Positions 39,181-48,345 of a DNA stretch of 64,000 bases are shown in pieces (the first letter of the stretch is position 1; every line of letters starts with the position of its first letter). A program made the translations under genes and the position numbers. The DNA is from Paludisphaera soli (lineage in GTDB: Bacteria; Planctomycetota; Planctomycetia; Isosphaerales; Isosphaeraceae): positions 434,001 through 498,000 of the forward strand of contig NZ_JAALJI010000001.1 in the NCBI RefSeq assembly GCF_011064595.1, read 5' to 3'. The notes beneath the pieces were generated by a model. The model worked only from the letters and a program-made list of their open reading frames with translations. It made no database searches and was not told the DNA's origin.

Positions 39181-40368
39181 TCAGACGACCTTGCGGAGAC
39201 CGTTGATCACGGACGAATTCGCGGCGAGCACCGCCGGCACCAGGCCGCTGGCGAACCCCAGGAAGAGCGAGACCCCGAGCCCCGCCAGCGCGACCGACCA
39301 GGGGACGTAGAAGAACGGCAGGAACCCGCCGGTGAACGGCGAGATGTCCACGATGTCGAATAGGGCCTTGCTCCCGAGCGTCCCGAGCACCCCGCCGAGG
39401 CCGGCGACCAGCACGGCCTCGGCCAGCACGATGCCCAGGACCAGCCCGCGGTTGAAGCCGATGGCCTTCAGGACCGCCACCTCGGTCGTCCGCTCGCGCA
39501 TCGCCATGGCCATCGCGTTGCCGGAGACGAACAGGAGCGAGACGACCACGGCGCAGCCGATCCAGTAGACGATGTCCTTCAGCCCCCCCATCATCTCGGA
39601 GAACATCTGGCCGAAGGCCTCCTCGGTCTGGGTCCGGGTGGGGAAGTCGGTGCTGCGATACTCGTCGTCGATCTTCTTGCAGAGGTTCGCCGTGGTCGCC
39701 GCGTCCTTGCACTTCACGAAGACGATCCCGGCGTTGCCCGCGGCCGTCTGCGAGGACGACCCCCCCGCGGTCGAGCCGAGCTGGCGGAGCTGGTCGTCGA
39801 GGTAGTCATAGTGGAACAGGACCATCCGCTGGTCGGTGTTCCGGGGGGATTCGTAGATCCCCCGGATGTTCAGCTTTAGGTCGACGGGGTAGATGTCCCC
39901 CTGGAGGGGCATCGGGTCGCCGATCTTGAGGTTGTACTCGCGGGCGAGCTTGGGCCCGATCACCGCGGCCGACTTCTCGGCCTTGAACGCCGCGAGCTGC
40001 TCGGGGGCGAGCTTGTACTCGTCGAGCGTGTCGAAGACCTTGTCGGCGTCGACGGCGAACTGCGCGAAGAGGACGCGCTGGTTCTGGTACTTGCCGCCGT
40101 ACCAGGAGAACGGGGTGGCGGCGACGACGCCGTCCATGGCCTCGACCTGGCGGACGCGGGCGATCGGCACCTGCCCGGCGAACCCGTTGGCGTTCATCAC
40201 GATGATCCGGTTGTACTGCTTGCTCGCGCTGTTCGCCTCCTGCATGGCGGCGAAGAACGAGGTCAGGATCATCATCAGGAACATCGAGATCGCGATGGAC
40301 GCCACCGTCAGCCCGGTGCGGACCGGGTTGCGGCGGGCGTTGCGGAGGATGTAGGTCAGGTATTTCAT
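39181..40368 (-). CDS. FtsX-like ABC permease (first)
   Basis: A 395-aa MacB/FtsX-type permease, with N-terminal helix RTGLTVASIAISMFLMMILTSF, a periplasmic domain, and the MAMRERTTEVAVLKAIGFNRG coupling helix before the last helices. It follows the ATPase gene by a single base, so translation is coupled. Together with the ATPase, adaptor and second permease it makes a tripartite-type exporter. The cargo is not known. Confidence 0.88.
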   Translation of the reverse strand: MKYLTYILRNARRNPVRTGLTVASIAISMFLMMILTSFFAAMQEANSASKQYNRIIVMNANGFAGQVPIARVRQVEAMDGVVAATPFSWYGGKYQNQRVLFAQFAVDADKVFDTLDEYKLAPEQLAAFKAEKSAAVIGPKLAREYNLKIGDPMPLQGDIYPVDLKLNIRGIYESPRNTDQRMVLFHYDYLDDQLRQLGSTAGGSSSQTAAGNAGIVFVKCKDAATTANLCKKIDDEYRSTDFPTRTQTEEAFGQMFSEMMGGLKDIVYWIGCAVVVSLLFVSGNAMAMAMRERTTEVAVLKAIGFNRGLVLGIVLAEAVLVAGLGGVLGTLGSKALFDIVDISPFTGGFLPFFYVPWSVALAGLGVSLFLGFASGLVPAVLAANSSVINGLRKVV

Positions 40369-40369
40369 G

Positions 40370-41083
40370 TCACGAGGCCGCCGAGATCGGGGATTCGTTG
40401 ATCACGTCGTCGATGAGACGACCCTTGTCGAGGTGGAGGACCCGGCCGGCGCGTCGGGCGGCCAGCGGGTCGTGCGTGACCATGACGATCGTCTTCTGGA
40501 ACTCGCGGTTGAGCTGCTCCAGCAGCTCCAGGATCTCGTCGGCCGTGTGGCGGTCGAGGTCGCCGGTGGGCTCGTCGGCGACGAGCAGGTAGGGGTCGGT
40601 GACGATGGCGCGGGCGATCGCCACGCGCTGCTCCTGGCCGCCGGAGAGCTGCCGGGGGTAGTGGTGCTCGCGGCCTTCGAGGCCGACCACGCGTAGCGCC
40701 GTCGCCACGTTCTCGCGGCGTCGCTTGCGGGAGAGGTTGGTGAGCAGCAGCGGCAGCTCGACGTTCTCGGACGCCGTGAGCACCGGGATGAGGTTGTAGG
40801 TCTGGAAGATGAAGCCGACGTTGTTGGCCCGCCAGCGGGTGATCTCGGACTCGGAGAGCCGGCCGAGGTCCTGGCCGTGGACGATCACCTGGCCCCGGGT
40901 GGCGACGTCGAGGCCGGCCACCAGATTCAGCAAGGTGGTCTTCCCCGAGCCCGACGGCCCCATGAGGGCCAGGTACTCGCCCTCGGCGACGGTCAGGTCG
41001 AGGTCCGAGAGGACCGGGACCACGAACTCGTCGCGGCGATATTCCTTCTCGACCCCTCGCAGCTCGATCGACGACGCGGCCAT
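40370..41083 (-). CDS. ABC transporter ATP-binding protein, MacB/LolD type
   Basis: A 237-aa ATPase. Walker A is [12 protein letters not shown], the signature is [15 protein letters not shown], and Walker B is [12 protein letters not shown] with the H-loop in MVTHDP. It is closest to LolD/MacB ATPases that power FtsX-type permeases mechanically from the cytoplasmic side. GAGGACGTTC precedes the ATG. It is encoded between the adaptor gene and the two permeases. Confidence 0.93.
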   Translation of the reverse strand: MAASSIELRGVEKEYRRDEFVVPVLSDLDLTVAEGEYLALMGPSGSGKTTLLNLVAGLDVATRGQVIVHGQDLGRLSESEITRWRANNVGFIFQTYNLIPVLTASENVELPLLLTNLSRKRRRENVATALRVVGLEGREHHYPRQLSGGQEQRVAIARAIVTDPYLLVADEPTGDLDRHTADEILELLEQLNREFQKTIVMVTHDPLAARRAGRVLHLDKGRLIDDVINESPISAAS

Positions 41084-41196
41084 GAACGTCCTCTCGGAAA
41101 GGGATGGCGGATCGGACTCCGTCCGATCGCGCGGGGCCTCGGGGGAGGCCGCCGGCGGTCCGGACCCATCGGTGAGCTTCTCGCCCGGCGCAGGCC

Positions 41197-42534
41197 TCAG
41201 CGGCTTGCTTCGCGGACCAGGTCGCCCTCGCGGAGGGTCGACGGGGGGTTTAGGACGACCTTGTCGTCGGCCTGGAGCCCGGACTCGACGCGAGTGGAAC
41301 CCCGGTTCGAGTTGGCGACCTCGATCTTCCGGCGGGCGATGCGGGAATTGCGGTCGAACAGCCAGACCCAGTCGTGGCCGTTCTCCTGGAAGACGGCCTC
41401 GCTCGGGACGTACAGGAACGACCGGCTGGCCTCCGATTCGGCGAACTGCTTGTCGGGGAGGAAGTGGACCGTCGCGGCCAGCTCGGGGAAGAGCTTGTCG
41501 TCGGGGTCGAGGATCTCGACCTTCACCTTGACCGTGGCGCGGGTCCGGTCGCCCATCGGCGTGATCTGCCGCAGCCGGCCCCGATAACGCTTGGTCGGGA
41601 CGGCGGTGACGGAGATCTCGGCCGGCTGGCCCTCCTTCACGCGGTACATCTGCTCCTCGGGGATGTCGGCCTCGACGTCCATGTTCCGCAGGTCGGCGAT
41701 CGTCACCACGGCGGAGCGGCCGAGCGACGAGCTCATGGCCATCGGGCTGATGATCTCGCCCACCTCGCCCTGCTTCTCGACGACGGTGCCGTCGAACGGT
41801 GCGTAGAGGTACATCTGGTGCTTGATCGTGGCCTCGATCTCCTCGATGTTCGACCTCGTCACCTGGATGGCGGCCTCGGTGGCGGCGATCCGGGCCTCGG
41901 CCGAGCGGCGGGCGGCGACCGCCTTGTCGTAGTCCTCCTGGGGGGTCATGTGCTTCTCGAACAGCCGGGCCAGCCGCTTCTCCTGCCGGTCCTTGTCCCA
42001 GACGTCGACCTTGGCCTCCTCGAGCTCGGCCTCGGCCCGCTTCAGGGCGGCCTGGCGCTGGAGGAGCATGGCGTCCATGTCGTGGTGCTCGATGACGGCG
42101 AGGATCTCCCCCTTCTTGACGGTCGCCCGCTCGACCACGCGCATCTCCTCAACCCGGCCGGCGATCTTCGTGCCGATCATGGCCTGGTAGCGCGACTTCA
42201 GGTAGCCCTTGGAGCTGAGCAGTTTCTCGGCCTCGCCGAGGGTCATCGTCTGGACCAGGCCGAGCGTCACCTCGGGCTTGGATCGCATCTGATCGTATTG
42301 TTTATACGCGATGAAGCCGGCACCCCCGACGACACCCAGCGGGATCAGCCAGAACAGGAGCGAGACGAGTTTCAGGCCCAGCCCGCGACGACGGCGGTAT
42401 TCCGTCGCCAGTTTCGGGCCGGCGTCCCACCCCGGGCCGCGATCGGCCGCGACGGGGCCGCGCTCGACGGATCGGGCGTTGTTCGACCTCTCGATTCGGA
42501 GCGACGCCAGCTCTTCGCGAAGACTGCTCGCCAT
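41197..42534 (-). CDS. Periplasmic adaptor (membrane fusion protein, HlyD/MacA type)
   Basis: A 445-aa adaptor. It has a cytoplasmic N-terminus of about 65 residues, one helix ([22 protein letters not shown]), a lipoyl-like half ([19 protein letters not shown]), a coiled-coil hairpin rich in Ala/Glu/Arg, the second lipoyl half ([19 protein letters not shown]) and beta-barrel domains. ATG 42534 has GAGG 8 nt upstream; the longer open frame lacks one. It is the first gene of the exporter unit, upstream of the ATPase. Confidence 0.9.
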   Translation of the reverse strand: MASSLREELASLRIERSNNARSVERGPVAADRGPGWDAGPKLATEYRRRRGLGLKLVSLLFWLIPLGVVGGAGFIAYKQYDQMRSKPEVTLGLVQTMTLGEAEKLLSSKGYLKSRYQAMIGTKIAGRVEEMRVVERATVKKGEILAVIEHHDMDAMLLQRQAALKRAEAELEEAKVDVWDKDRQEKRLARLFEKHMTPQEDYDKAVAARRSAEARIAATEAAIQVTRSNIEEIEATIKHQMYLYAPFDGTVVEKQGEVGEIISPMAMSSSLGRSAVVTIADLRNMDVEADIPEEQMYRVKEGQPAEISVTAVPTKRYRGRLRQITPMGDRTRATVKVKVEILDPDDKLFPELAATVHFLPDKQFAESEASRSFLYVPSEAVFQENGHDWVWLFDRNSRIARRKIEVANSNRGSTRVESGLQADDKVVLNPPSTLREGDLVREASR

Positions 42535-42763
42535 GATTGACCTCAAGAGGCCCGTGGGGTGGACGCAGGAACGCGACGGTTCCTCGGCGGCGGAATGGAG
42601 GATGTGGGCCGACTCTACAATCAATCGCCCCTTGCCGCGAGAGCGATTCCCTCACCTGATCACTCGTACCCCGAGTGTACCGTCGATATTCGACGCGAAC
42701 GTCGCATCATTCAGCATGATTTCCATTTTCCGCACGACCGCCTGATTGGATGCGTCCCTTGAT

Positions 42764-43789
42764 TCAGGGGCGTTCCGGGGGCAGCGCGGAGCCTTCGTCG
42801 GCCTCGTTGGCGAGCCCCGGCACCCCGGGGCCTACGGTCAAGGTGAAGGTCTTGCTGTGTTCGTCCAGCGACCGGAGCTTGCCGCGCTGGATGCTGACCC
42901 GGCCGGCGTGCTTGATGCGGACCTGCCAGGAGGTCGGCTTGGGGATGCCCCCGAAGCCGCCGTAGTAGGAGACATACCATCGGTAGACGCCTGGAGGCCC
43001 GGCGCCCCGGACCTTGGCCGAGCCGGGGCCGTCGGTCTCGACCAGCCAGTAGACGTTCTCGGGCCCGTAGCCCTTGGTGTTGTCGACGTCGAGTTCGCCC
43101 CCCTGCTCTCCCTTGCGTTCCTCCCAGTTGATCTCCTTGCCGCCGGGCTCGATGACGTGCAGGTCGAGGTCCACGTCGGCGTCCCAGAGCAGGGTGAACT
43201 GGGGGTCGCCGACCTTGACCGCCACGCCTCGGATCGATTCGCTGCCGTCGCCGAATCGGGCGAGGCCGAAGCCCGAGCCGTCCCCCGCGCCGGGGTTCTC
43301 CTCGTTGGGGGGGCCGCCGCCGGCCGTCGGCCTCGCGGTCCGACCGTTCAGGGGTGGTCGCTCGATCGCGACGGGTGTCGTCTCCAGCAGGGGCTCGGGC
43401 GTGGGCGAAGCTTCGAGCAGCTCGTCGGCCAGGCCCGGCTGCTCGTCGGGGGTGTTGAGGCCTCCGAGGAGCGTCAGCCCTTCCGGCACGCCGTAGGGCG
43501 AGCCTCCCAGCCGCGAGTCGAACTCGATCGGGGGTCGCGACGGCGGGACGAAGTACCAGAGGGCCAGCGTCAGCAGGAGCGCCGCGTGCAGGCCGACCGA
43601 GCCTCCCCAGCTTTTGAGGGTGGCCACCTTCCAGAGGTTCGCGCGCGATTGCGGGACCGGTTCGGAGGGCGGGAGCACGATCGCCGGGGTCGGCTTGGTC
43701 GGGCGCGCAGAGGGGCGGGGAGGATAGGCGACCGGGATCGGGGGGCGACCCCGGCCGGCGGAGGAGCGCTCTGGGGGGAGGGTCGACAT
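42764..43789 (-). CDS. Membrane-anchored DUF2135 (YfaP-like) protein
   Basis: A 341-aa protein with a Pro-rich cytoplasmic N-terminus, one membrane helix near residues 63-80 (SVGLHAALLLTLALWYFV), a Pro/Thr-rich linker, and a C-terminal DUF2135-like domain. That domain shows LLWDADVDLDLHVIEPGG, ELDVDNTKGYGPENVYW and YRWYVSYYGGFGG, a calcium-binding-looking acidic fold seen in YfaP. It probably sits outside the cytoplasmic membrane. Its role with the adjacent exporter is only suggested by position; 229 nt separate them. Confidence 0.75.
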   Translation of the reverse strand: MSTLPPERSSAGRGRPPIPVAYPPRPSARPTKPTPAIVLPPSEPVPQSRANLWKVATLKSWGGSVGLHAALLLTLALWYFVPPSRPPIEFDSRLGGSPYGVPEGLTLLGGLNTPDEQPGLADELLEASPTPEPLLETTPVAIERPPLNGRTARPTAGGGPPNEENPGAGDGSGFGLARFGDGSESIRGVAVKVGDPQFTLLWDADVDLDLHVIEPGGKEINWEERKGEQGGELDVDNTKGYGPENVYWLVETDGPGSAKVRGAGPPGVYRWYVSYYGGFGGIPKPTSWQVRIKHAGRVSIQRGKLRSLDEHSKTFTLTVGPGVPGLANEADEGSALPPERP

Positions 43790-43985
43790 TCGGTCGAGGT
43801 CCCGGGGGCGTCGATTGGTCCGACCGCGACGCGCGTCGTCGAACCGAGGCTAGCACGACGGCGGTCGGCGCCGGTAGCTCAATCCGGTTGCGGTCTCCCC
43901 GCGCCCCCTGTTACGGTTGATCGGCGATCGCCGCGGTGGGCGGACGTCGCGAATCCTTCTCCCTCGCAGGTGGAATCCGGGCCCT

Positions 43986-44795
43986 ATGATCCCACGTCAC
44001 CTGGCGCAGCTCTTCGAGGCCGTCGCGGCCGGGAAGACTACGCCCGAGCAGGCCGCGCAGGCGTTCGAGCAGCAGCAGCAGGGGTTCGCCGAGACCGGCG
44101 GCTTCGCGCACGTCGACCTCCATCGTCGGGCCCGTTGCGGGTTCCCGGAAGTGGTCTTCGGCCTGGGCAAGACGGCCGAGCAGATCGTGGCCATCGTCGG
44201 CAAGCTGGTCGAGCACGGCCAGGGCTGCCTCGTGACGCGCGTGGATCCCCGGAGCGCCGATCGGATCCAGGCCGCGTTTCCCGAGGGGGTCTACAACCCG
44301 GTCGCGCGGACCTTCCACAAGCCGGGGCCGGAGGCCGAGGGGCCGAAGGTCGGGCGGGTGGCCGTGGTGACGGCCGGCACGAGCGACCTCCCCGTCGCGG
44401 AGGAGGCCCGCGTGACCGCCGAGGCCCGGAACTGCGAGGTCGACATGCTGGTGGACGTCGGCGTCGCCGGGCTGCATCGGCTGCTCAGCCGTCGCGACCG
44501 CCTCACCGACGTCGACGCCCTCGTGGTCGTGGCCGGGATGGAAGGCGCGCTGCCGAGCGTGGTGGGAGGGCTGACGTCCTGCCCGGTGATCGCGGTCCCC
44601 ACGAGCATCGGCTACGGGGCCAACTTCCAGGGGCTCGCCGCGCTCCTGGGGATGCTCAACAGTTGCGCGTCGAACGTCGTGGTCGTGAACATCGACGCCG
44701 GATTCAACGGCGGATACGTGGCCGGCCTCATCGCCCAACGCGCCGGGACGGCGCGCGGGCAGGCCGGCGGCCCTTCGAATGGAAAGTCGGACTGA
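43986..44795 (+). CDS. larB: LarB-type nickel-pincer cofactor carboxylase
   Basis: A 269-aa protein of the LarB family, with a C-terminal AIR carboxylase/PurE-like domain (VAVVTAGTSDLPVAEEARVTAE, then VDVGVAGLHRLL, then VVAGMEGALPSVVGGL, then SIGYGANFQGLAALLGMLNSC). LarB carboxylates and hydrolyses nicotinic acid adenine dinucleotide in synthesis of the lactate-racemase cofactor. The N-terminal part is helical and Gln-rich. ATG 43986 fits the family start. LarC and LarE are not in the window. It overlaps no gene but lies 1 nt before nnrD, indicating an operon. Confidence 0.88.
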   Translation: MIPRHLAQLFEAVAAGKTTPEQAAQAFEQQQQGFAETGGFAHVDLHRRARCGFPEVVFGLGKTAEQIVAIVGKLVEHGQGCLVTRVDPRSADRIQAAFPEGVYNPVARTFHKPGPEAEGPKVGRVAVVTAGTSDLPVAEEARVTAEARNCEVDMLVDVGVAGLHRLLSRRDRLTDVDALVVVAGMEGALPSVVGGLTSCPVIAVPTSIGYGANFQGLAALLGMLNSCASNVVVVNIDAGFNGGYVAGLIAQRAGTARGQAGGPSNGKSD

Positions 44796-44796
44796 A

Positions 44797-45702
44797 ATGG
44801 CTCTGAAGCGCGTCGAATCGATCCCCAAGCTCCCGAAGCGATCCCCCGACGGCCACAAGGGGCGTTACGGTTCCTTGCTCATCATCGCCGGGGGCCGTGG
44901 CATGGCCGGCGCCGCCGCTCTGGCCGGGGCGTCCGCCATCCGATCGGGGGCCGGGCTCGTCCGCGTGGCCTCGCCCGCCGAGGTCCAGCCGACGGTCGCC
45001 TCGTTCGAGCCGTCGTACATGACCTACCCCCTGCCGAACGACGCCGAAGGGTTCGTCGACTTCCACGCCTCCCGCCCGGCGCTGGAGCGGCTGGCCGACA
45101 AGGCCGACGTCCTGGCGATGGGCCCGGGCCTGGGCGAATCGGCCGACATCCTGGAGCTGGTCCGCTGGGCCGTCTCCCTGGGCAAGCCGCTGGTCCTGGA
45201 CGCCGACGCGCTCAACGCCCTGGCGAAGGACCTCGCGCTCGTCGAGCGGCTGAGCCGGACGACCATCGTCACCCCGCACCCCGGCGAGTTCGCCCGCCTG
45301 ACCGGGCTGACCACGGTCCAGGTGCAGGCCGAGCGCGAGGCCCGCGCGGCCGCATTCGCCGCCCGGAACGAGCACCTCGTCGTCGTCCTCAAAGGGCGGG
45401 GGACCCTGGTGACGGACGGCGAGCGGGTCTACGTCAATACGTCGGGGAACCCTGGCATGGCGACCGGCGGCGCCGGCGACGTGCTGACGGGGGTCGTCGC
45501 CGCGATGCTGGGGCAGAAGCTGGCCGCCTTCGAGGCCGCCCAGCTCGCCGTGTACTCGCACGGCCTGGCCGGGGACATGGCGCGCGACCAGTCGGGCGAG
45601 GTCGGCCTGATCGCCGGCGATCTCGTCGACGCCCTGCCAGACGCCTTCAATTACGCGGTGCATCAGGACGAAGAAGAAGAGGACGAAGACCTGACGCTGT
45701 GA
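44797..45702 (+). CDS. nnrD: ADP/ATP-dependent NAD(P)H-hydrate dehydratase
   Basis: A 301-aa repair enzyme of the ribokinase-like fold that dehydrates damaged NAD(P)HX. Motifs are GRYGSLLIIAGGRGMAGAAALAG, VLAMGPGLGESADI, VLDADALNAL, TIVTPHPGEFARL and the catalytic NPGMATGGAGDVLTG. It lacks the N-terminal epimerase domain found in fused NnrD-NnrE proteins. A strongly acidic C-terminus follows. It is coupled to larB; both act on nicotinamide nucleotide chemistry. Confidence 0.92.
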   Translation: MALKRVESIPKLPKRSPDGHKGRYGSLLIIAGGRGMAGAAALAGASAIRSGAGLVRVASPAEVQPTVASFEPSYMTYPLPNDAEGFVDFHASRPALERLADKADVLAMGPGLGESADILELVRWAVSLGKPLVLDADALNALAKDLALVERLSRTTIVTPHPGEFARLTGLTTVQVQAEREARAAAFAARNEHLVVVLKGRGTLVTDGERVYVNTSGNPGMATGGAGDVLTGVVAAMLGQKLAAFEAAQLAVYSHGLAGDMARDQSGEVGLIAGDLVDALPDAFNYAVHQDEEEEDEDLTL

Positions 45703-45718
45703 GCCGGGCAGGTCCGAG

Positions 45719-45751
45719 CCCCGCCGTACGTCCCCTGTACGGTCGGCGGGG
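45719..45751 (+). terminator. Hairpin after nnrD
   Basis: CCCCGCCG (45719-45726) pairs with CGGCGGGG (45744-45751), with GTAC/GTAC also able to pair inside. No T run follows. The TATACT at 45759-45764 just downstream may be the -10 of the next gene. Confidence 0.4.
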
Positions 45752-45879
45752 CGTCGCCTATACTGAGGACGTCCGTCTTCCACGGCCCGAGCGACTCTTC
45801 GGTCGGGCCGATCTTCCGGGCCGTCCTTCGACGCTCGTCCTTTCCGTCGGCCCCGCCTGTCCCAGCGAAGGAGGTCGGA

Positions 45880-46386
45880 GTGTCAACTCCCGAGAACCCA
45901 TCCTCGGCGTCGTGGACGTACCGCATGGAAGTCTCGCCGACCGGCCAGGGCCCCACCAACCCGTCGCCCGGCCCGAACGATCCGATCGTCCTCCTGCATC
46001 ATCTGGTGAACCTGCAGAATCAGACCCTCGACGTGCTCCGCCAGAACCTGGAGGTCAATCGCCAGGAGCTGGAACTGACCCGCGAGATCGTCCAGGTCAA
46101 CCGGGAGCAGCGGGCCCGCCAGATCGCGGAGCTGGAGCGTTGGCAGAACGGCCACCAGCGGGTCCTCGACGCGAGCCGGGACGCGCTCGGCAGGCTGGAG
46201 CAGGTCCACGCCGCGCTGATCGGCGAGATGGCCGATTACGTCGAGGAGAACCACGAGAACCTCGTCGACGGCGACTTCGCGCTCAGCGACTTCGTCGACC
46301 GCTTCGGCCCCCGGCTGGCGCACCTCAACACGATGCTGGCGGTGCTCCGCCCGCTCGCCGTGATGCGCACCAAGCCCGAAGGCTGA
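45880..46386 (+). CDS. Hypothetical coiled-coil protein, 168 aa
   Basis: Not a recognised family. GTG 45880 is preceded by an almost perfect AAGGAGGT. The protein is soluble: a Pro/Ser-rich N-terminus, then a long amphipathic helix (LHHLVNLQNQTLDVLRQNLE continuing through REIVQVNREQ and AELERWQN) predicted as a coiled coil, then an acidic segment (DYVEENHENLVDGDF) and a final helix. It may oligomerise. It ends in a strong bidirectional terminator shared with the RRM gene. Confidence 0.75.
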   Translation: MSTPENPSSASWTYRMEVSPTGQGPTNPSPGPNDPIVLLHHLVNLQNQTLDVLRQNLEVNRQELELTREIVQVNREQRARQIAELERWQNGHQRVLDASRDALGRLEQVHAALIGEMADYVEENHENLVDGDFALSDFVDRFGPRLAHLNTMLAVLRPLAVMRTKPEG

Positions 46387-46415
46387 GCCAGGCGGACGAA
46401 CCGGTTCGAAAGCGA

Positions 46416-46458
46416 AACGTCCCCCGGGCCTCGCGGGAGAGGAGGCCCGGGGGACGTT
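46416..46458. terminator. Strong bidirectional terminator, 17-bp stem
   Basis: A perfect 17-bp stem (46416-46432 with 46442-46458) and a 9-nt loop. T-rich sequence follows on both strands (TGATTTGTGTTTC on plus; TTTCGCTTTCG on minus). It separates the convergent coiled-coil and RRM genes. Confidence 0.8.
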
Positions 46459-46494
46459 CATGATTTGTGTTTCAGGCTGGGAGGCCGTTCGCGA

Positions 46495-46866
46495 TCAATA
46501 GCGGTCGCGGCCACCGCCGCCACCGTAGCCGCCGCCACCGCCGTAGCCGCCGCCGCCGCCGTAGCCGCCGCGACCGCCACCACCGCCGCCGTAGCCGCCG
46601 CCGCCGCCCGAGCGGGGCTCGCGGGGACGAGCCTCGTTGACGGTCAGACGACGACCGTCGGACTCATGATCATGAAGGCCGTCGATGGCGGCCTGAGCCT
46701 CGGCGTCCGAGCTCATCTCAACGAACCCGAAGCCCTTGCTGCGGCCGGTCTCGCGGTCCGAGATGACCTCGGCGCTCTCGACGGTGCCGTACTGCGAGAA
46801 CAGCTGCTCGAGGTCCGAGCTGTTGACGCGGTACGAAAGATTCCCGACGTACAGTTTCTTGCCCAC
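46495..46866 (-). CDS. Glycine-rich RRM RNA-binding protein
   Basis: A 123-aa protein with one RRM domain: RNP2 KLYVGNLSY near the start and RNP1 SKGFGFVEM, both with the aromatic RNA-contact residues. The C-terminal 35 residues are Gly/Tyr/Arg repeats (GGGGGYGG units). It resembles cyanobacterial and planctomycete cold-induced Rbp proteins. GTG 46866 is chosen because AGGAG lies 8 nt upstream and the RRM begins two residues later; the open frame upstream is unsupported. The repeat tract in DNA is a run of GCC/GCCACC units. Confidence 0.9.
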   Translation of the reverse strand: MGKKLYVGNLSYRVNSSDLEQLFSQYGTVESAEVISDRETGRSKGFGFVEMSSDAEAQAAIDGLHDHESDGRRLTVNEARPREPRSGGGGGYGGGGGGRGGYGGGGGYGGGGGYGGGGGRDRY

Positions 46867-47267
46867 CTTGCAAACTCCTAGCGTGGCGACTCGACTCGAC
46901 CCACTACTCTCACTTTCCGGGTCCAGAAAGGGGCCGGCGGTCCGGCCCATGCGGTGGAAAGGCGGAAGAGGCAGACGAGAAGCTCTGTGGGATCTTCGGC
47001 ACGCGCTCGTTCGGTTTCCAGCCAAGCCAAAGTATAGAGATATTGCGGGTCCAATGGTAGATCGAATCCGGCTTCCGGGCCGGATTCTCGAAATTCTCCC
47101 ATTCTAACCACCAGGACCGTCCGCGAACATACAGACGCCTTCCCACCGACCCGGAGATCCTGAAAAATTCCGCAGGATCTCACATCCATTGGGAATGCGA
47201 ATTGAGAGAATCTTCACCCGACGGCGGCCGAAACCTGGGGCATCGTCGCGTGAAGGAGATTTCAATC
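46867..47267. promoter_or_regulatory. Divergent leader region of the RRM gene
   Basis: About 400 nt without a gene and with visibly lower GC between 47020 and 47220. On the minus strand TATACT (47031-47036) is a candidate -10 for the RRM gene, giving a leader of about 158 nt; long leaders are common for cold-induced RRM genes. The -35 is not convincing. Confidence 0.35.
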
Positions 47268-47582
47268 ATGCCGCGCGGGGACAAGACGAAGTACACCGAC
47301 AAGCAGAAGCGTCAGGCCGAGCACATCGCCCGGAGTTATGAGGAACGCGGGACCCCCGAGAAGGAAGCCGAGGCCCGAGCCTGGGCCACGGTGAACAAGG
47401 AGACCGGCGGGGGGAACCAGTCCGGGAGCGGGCGTGGCGTGCCCGACACGAACGTCTCCAGCGAGAAGGGCGGCAAGGCGGGCGGGGCCGCCTCGGCCGC
47501 GAGGCCGGCCTCGGCGCGGTCGGAGGCCGCGACGAAGGCCGCCGCCACCCGCAGGCGCAACAGAGAGAAGGACGCGGGCTGA
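47268..47582 (+). CDS. Small basic conserved protein, 104 aa
   Basis: A small, highly charged protein beginning MPRGDKTKYTDKQKRQAEHI, then SYEERGTPEKEAEARAWATV, then NKETGGGNQSGSG. This pattern is widespread in bacteria, where it is often labelled plasmid stabilisation protein without evidence. The C-terminal half is Ala/Arg/Lys-rich and likely disordered. AAGGAGAT lies 7 nt before ATG 47268. No partner toxin is visible. It is convergent with the GNAT gene, 18 nt away. Confidence 0.8.
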   Translation: MPRGDKTKYTDKQKRQAEHIARSYEERGTPEKEAEARAWATVNKETGGGNQSGSGRGVPDTNVSSEKGGKAGGAASAARPASARSEAATKAAATRRRNREKDAG

Positions 47583-47600
47583 TCGCCGCTCCCGATGATT

Positions 47601-48128
47601 TCAGCGTGGCGCGGGGGACGCGATCCGGCCGCCGCGACGGATGCCGTAGACGGCGACGGGGATGTCGAAGACCTCGGTCCGGCCTTCGAGCCGCATCCCC
47701 AGCCGTCGGGCCACCCGGACCGAGGGCTGGTTGTCGCCGTGGATCATGCTGATGGCGTGGCGCTCCCCCAACCGGTCGAAGGCGAAGTCGAGCGAGGCCT
47801 TCGCGGCCTCGGTGGCGAACCCTCGCCCCCACGAGGCGCGGCGGAGCATCCAGCCGATCTCCAGGCCCGGCCATCCCTCGGGCCGCCAGCAGCCGACCCG
47901 GCCGATCAGCGCGCCCCCGTCGCGCTCCTCGACGGCCCAGATCCCGAAGCCGCGCAGGGTCCAGTGGCCGAGGATCGTGGCCATGTTCCGCCAGGCCTCC
48001 GCGCGGTTCATCGGCCCGGAGCCCAGGTAGTGCATGACTTCGGGGTCGCTCGTCATCTCGGCGTAGGCGTCGAGGTCGGAGTCGCGGAACTGACGGAGGA
48101 TCAGCCGCTCGGTCTCCAGGATCTCCAT
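47601..48128 (-). CDS. GNAT acetyltransferase, RimJ/RimL type
   Basis: A 175-aa acetyl-CoA-dependent N-acetyltransferase. ETERLILRQFRDSDLDAYAEM is the usual RimJ/RimL-like N-terminus. The acetyl-CoA loop is WGRGFATEAAKASLDFAFD, followed by IHGDNQPSVRVARRLGMRLEG. It could acetylate a ribosomal protein or another amine; the substrate is not predictable. The gene stands alone on the minus strand. Confidence 0.88.
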   Translation of the reverse strand: MEILETERLILRQFRDSDLDAYAEMTSDPEVMHYLGSGPMNRAEAWRNMATILGHWTLRGFGIWAVEERDGGALIGRVGCWRPEGWPGLEIGWMLRRASWGRGFATEAAKASLDFAFDRLGERHAISMIHGDNQPSVRVARRLGMRLEGRTEVFDIPVAVYGIRRGGRIASPAPR

Positions 48129-48241
48129 GGGGGCTCGTCCAGCCGACCGGCGGTCGTGGTTGCGGGATGGCGGGCGGGGTGTTCGAGCCCCAGTCTAGCA
48201 GCCGACTCAGTCCGCGCCGAGGAGCGGGGCGGTACTTGAGC

Positions 48242-48271
48242 TTGAGGCCCCGCCGGGCTTTCGCCGATAGT
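48242..48271 (+). promoter_or_regulatory. Candidate promoter of the transglutaminase gene
   Basis: TTGAGG (48242-48247) and GATAGT (48266-48271) are 18 nt apart and lie about 75 nt before the ATG. Confidence 0.3.
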
Positions 48272-48345
48272 GGGACGGGGGGATTCCGCGCGCCGGGCGC
48301 GTCCGAGTCGGCCTCGATGCTCGTCCAGGGAAAGGGTCCAGGGTC

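Noticed and set aside
46465-46881. A 138-codon plus-strand frame across the RRM gene
   Set aside because: Its N-terminal part is only the reverse reading of the glycine-rich repeat (runs of Ala/Thr/Val); the minus-strand RRM is clear.
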